A program made the translations under genes and the position numbers. A stretch of 64,000 bases of DNA from Neisseria uirgultaei (GTDB lineage: Bacteria; Pseudomonadota; Gammaproteobacteria; Burkholderiales; Neisseriaceae), in the NCBI RefSeq assembly GCF_962719845.1, contig NZ_CAUIYF010000003.1, forward strand, positions 124,001 through 188,000, read 5' to 3'. Position 1 is the stretch's first letter. The number at the start of each line of letters is the position of its first letter. Below are positions 61,480-64,000 of the stretch, in pieces. A model generated the notes under the pieces. That model worked only from the letters and a program-made list of their open reading frames with translations. It ran no database searches and was not told the DNA's origin.

Positions 61480-63283
61480 AACGACCGTATCCGGCGCGCG
61501 CCCCGCCGCCAAACTGCCGATTTACATCCTGCCCTGCTTCCTTTGGATAGGCATCGTCCCCTTTACCTTCGCGCTCAGGCTGGAACCGTCGCCCGACTTT
61601 TACCACGATGCCGCCGCCGCAGCCGGCCTGATTGTCCTGTTGTTCTTCACGGCAGGAAAAAAGCTGTTTGATGTCAAAATCCCCGCCATCAGCTTCTTCC
61701 TGTTTGCCATGGCGGCATTTTGGTGGCTTCAGGCACGCCTGATGAACCTGATTTACCCCGGAATGAACGACATCGCCTCTTGGATTTTCATCTTGCTCGC
61801 CGTCAGCGCGTGGGCCTGCAAGAGTTTGGTCGCACACTACGGACAAGAACGCATCGTTACCCTGTTTGCCTGGTCGCTGCTTATCGGCTCCCTGCTTCAA
61901 TCCTGCATCGTCGTCATCCAGTTTGCCGGCTGGGAAAACACCCCCCTGCTTCAAAACATCATCGTTTACAGCGGGCAGGGCGTAATCGGACACATCGGGC
62001 AGCGCAACAACCTCGGACACTACCTCATGTGGGGCATACTCGCCGCCGCCTACCTCAACGGACAACGAAAAATCCCCGCCGCCCTCGGCACAATCTGCCT
62101 GATTATGCAGACCGCCGTTTTAGGTTTGGTCAATTCGCGCACCATCTTGACCTACATAGCCGCCATCGCCCTCATCCTTCCCTTCTGGTATTTCCGTTCG
62201 GACAAATCCAACAGGCGGACGATACTCGGCATAGCCGCAGCCGTATTCCTTACCGCGCTGTTCCAATTTTCCATGAACACCATTCTGGAAACCTTTATCG
62301 GCATCCGCTACGAAACTGCCGTCGAACGCGTTACCAACGGCGGTTTCACAGACTTGCCGCGCCAAATCGAATGGAATAAAGCCCTTGCCGCCTTCCAGTC
62401 CGCCCCGATATTCGGGCACGGCTGGAACAGTTTTGCCCAACAAACCTTCCTGATCAATGCCGAACAGCACACCATACACGACAACTTCCTCAACAACTTG
62501 TTCACCCATTCCCACAACATCGTCCTCCAACTCCTTGCAGAGATGGGAATCAGCGGCACGCTTCTGGTTGCCGCAACCCTGCTGACGGGCATTGCCGGGC
62601 TGCTTAAACGCCCCCTGACCCCCGCATCGCTTTTCCTGATCTGCACGCTTGCCGTCAGTATGTGCCACAGTATGCTCGAATATCCTTTGTGGTATGTCTA
62701 TTTCCTCATCCCCTTCGGACTGATGCTCTTCCTGTCCCCCGCAGAGGCTTCAGACGGCATCGCCTTCAAAAAAGCCGCCAACCTCGGCATACTGACCGCC
62801 TCCGCCGCCATATTCGCAGGATTGCTGCACTTGGACTGGACATACACCCGGCTGGTTAACGCCTTTTCCCCCGCCACTGACGACAGTGCCAAAACCCTCA
62901 ACCGGAAAATCAACGAACTGCGCTATATTTCCGCAAACAGTCCGATGCTGTCCTTTTATGCCGACTTCTCCCTCGTAAACTTCGCCCTGCCGGAATACCC
63001 CGAAACCCAGACTTGGGCGGAAGAAGCAACCCTCAAAGCACTAAAATACCGCCCCTACTCCGCCACCTACCGGATTGCCCTCTACCTGATGCGGCAGGGC
63101 AAAGTTGCAGAAGCAAAACAATGGATGCGGGCAACGCAGTCCTATTACCCCTACCTCATGCCCCGATACGCCGACGAAATCCGCAAACTGCCCGTATGGG
63201 CGCCGCTGTTGCCCGAACTGCTCAAAGACTGCAAAGCCTTCGCCGCCGCGCCCGGCCATCCGGAAGCAAAACCCTGCAAATGA
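61469..63283 (+). CDS. pglL: Pilin O-oligosaccharyltransferase PglL
   Basis: Transfers lipid-linked glycan en bloc to Ser of pilin and many periplasmic proteins. The 604-residue protein has about 11-13 helices, the Wzy_C-type motif GHIGQRNNLGHYL, and the large periplasmic loop with HSHN. By count His349 is the second His there, which matches the residue reported essential in meningococcal PglL. A C-terminal periplasmic, helical tail follows. The ATG at 61469 overlaps the upstream gene. Works with PglE and others. Confidence 0.93.
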   Translation: MPAETTVSGARPAAKLPIYILPCFLWIGIVPFTFALRLEPSPDFYHDAAAAAGLIVLLFFTAGKKLFDVKIPAISFFLFAMAAFWWLQARLMNLIYPGMNDIASWIFILLAVSAWACKSLVAHYGQERIVTLFAWSLLIGSLLQSCIVVIQFAGWENTPLLQNIIVYSGQGVIGHIGQRNNLGHYLMWGILAAAYLNGQRKIPAALGTICLIMQTAVLGLVNSRTILTYIAAIALILPFWYFRSDKSNRRTILGIAAAVFLTALFQFSMNTILETFIGIRYETAVERVTNGGFTDLPRQIEWNKALAAFQSAPIFGHGWNSFAQQTFLINAEQHTIHDNFLNNLFTHSHNIVLQLLAEMGISGTLLVAATLLTGIAGLLKRPLTPASLFLICTLAVSMCHSMLEYPLWYVYFLIPFGLMLFLSPAEASDGIAFKKAANLGILTASAAIFAGLLHLDWTYTRLVNAFSPATDDSAKTLNRKINELRYISANSPMLSFYADFSLVNFALPEYPETQTWAEEATLKALKYRPYSATYRIALYLMRQGKVAEAKQWMRATQSYYPYLMPRYADEIRKLPVWAPLLPELLKDCKAFAAAPGHPEAKPCK

Positions 63284-63472
63284 CCCGCGCCGGCGGATGT
63301 GTATGCCGCCTGAAATATAAAGACCCTTGCAAAGCATTGCAAAAAACAGCAAACACGCAGAAAAATACGCTATCAAAAAACATTGCAGCCGTGTTAAGAT
63401 AAGCCGTTAAACACCTGTTTCATGCCCGTCCCAAACCCGGCGGGCGCATACCACCACGGAAAAGGAAACACC

Positions 63473-64000
63473 ATGAGCCGCGTATTACTCGTAGATGACG
63501 ATGCCCTGCTGACCGAACTGCTGACCGAATACCTGAGCGCCGAAGGTCTGAACGTCCACAGCGTTCCCGACGGGGAGGCAGGCGTACAGGAAATCCTGAG
63601 CGGGCAATACGATGTAGTCGTATTGGATTCCATGATGCCCAAAATGAACGGCTTGGATGTCTTGAAAAACGTACGCGCCCAAAGCACCGTCCCCATCATC
63701 ATGCTGACCGCCAAAGGCGATGACATCGACCGAATCATCGGCTTGGAAATGGGTGCGGACGACTATGTCCCCAAACCCTGCACACCACGCGAACTCTTGG
63801 CACGTATCAATGCCATCCTCCGCCGCGCACAACACAGCGGCGAACAGAACAACGCACCCAACAGCATCTCCGTCAGCGATGTCGTCCTGTACCCCGCCAA
63901 ACGCCAGGCATCCGTCAAAGACACGCCGCTCGAACTGACCAGCACCGAATTCAACCTGCTCGAAGTCCTGATGCGCCATGCCGGACAGGTAGTCAGCAAA
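63473..64000 (+). CDS. misR: Response regulator MisR, partial
   Basis: OmpR/PhoP-type response regulator, here the first 176 residues; the gene runs past the window. The receiver domain has acidic Asp8-Asp10, phospho-acceptor Asp52 (VVLDSMM), the conserved Thr/Ala of MLTAKG and Lys of PKPC. The start of the winged-helix DNA-binding domain (LTSTEFNLLEVLM) is present. Named MisR by its place after pglL, as known in meningococci where MisR/MisS controls envelope genes. Confidence 0.9.
   Translation, partial: MSRVLLVDDDALLTELLTEYLSAEGLNVHSVPDGEAGVQEILSGQYDVVVLDSMMPKMNGLDVLKNVRAQSTVPIIMLTAKGDDIDRIIGLEMGADDYVPKPCTPRELLARINAILRRAQHSGEQNNAPNSISVSDVVLYPAKRQASVKDTPLELTSTEFNLLEVLMRHAGQVVSK

Overview
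The window is chromosomal DNA from a Neisseria species of the meningococcus/gonococcus/lactamica group. The basis is the very frequent 12-mer uptake sequence ATGCCGTCTGAA, often as inverted pairs that act as terminators, two 155-bp Correia elements, a dRS3 repeat, and neisserial genes such as nspA, fbpABC, pglE, pglL and misR in a familiar order. The exact species is not settled. FbpA appears to differ at many positions from the gonococcal/meningococcal protein as I remember it, so a close commensal relative or a mosaic locus is possible.

Layout. 1-8.7 kb (mostly minus strand): cytochrome c lipoprotein, tRNA-Ser, kdsB with a Trm112-like gene behind a Correia-element promoter, a DUF2059 protein, lpxK, malic enzyme, tmk, mltG. 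8.8-24.5 kb (plus): ampD, zipA, ligA, hemW, nspA, ridA, apaH, trkH, an AT-rich orphan membrane gene, tRNA-Pro, nudB, ppa, rdgB, galU, argH, a DUF4375/DMP19-like gene. 24.8-28.5 kb: the fbpABC ferric iron importer with a hairpin between fbpA and fbpB. 28.7-35 kb: pta, hisH-hisA-hisF-hisI, prfC, and a tandem partial duplication of the prfC 3' end. 35-39 kb (minus): gamma-carbonic-anhydrase-like gene, the phase-variable glycosyltransferase pglE (16 heptamer copies, frame OFF), potD, lolA, a second Correia element. 39.2-46.8 kb: DUF455 gene, gph, a small accessory patch (membrane protein plus a HicA-like gene that starts with ATT), the ppsR/ppsA divergent pair, rho. 46.9-55.4 kb (minus): FAD oxidoreductase, potABC, rpsO, yajC-secD-secF. 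55.5-64 kb (plus): histone-deacetylase-like gene, butanediol dehydrogenase, hisE, HIT protein, tatABC, maf, DUF2069, pglL, and the first part of misR, cut by the window end.

Themes. Envelope biogenesis recurs (kdsB, lpxK, mltG, ampD, zipA, lolA, nspA, secDF-yajC, tatABC). Two genes of pilin O-glycosylation, pglE and pglL, lie 25 kb apart. The polyamine importer is split, with potABC next to a putative polyamine-catabolic oxidase and potD about 10 kb away. Most of the window is conserved core genome. The parts most worth a second look are the pglE repeat, the prfC-tail duplication, the HicA-like patch at 41.1-41.7 kb, the AT-rich gene at 18.8 kb, the Correia promoter upstream of kdsB, and foreign-dialect uptake sequences around ligA and in potB. 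I found no wholly new multi-gene system.
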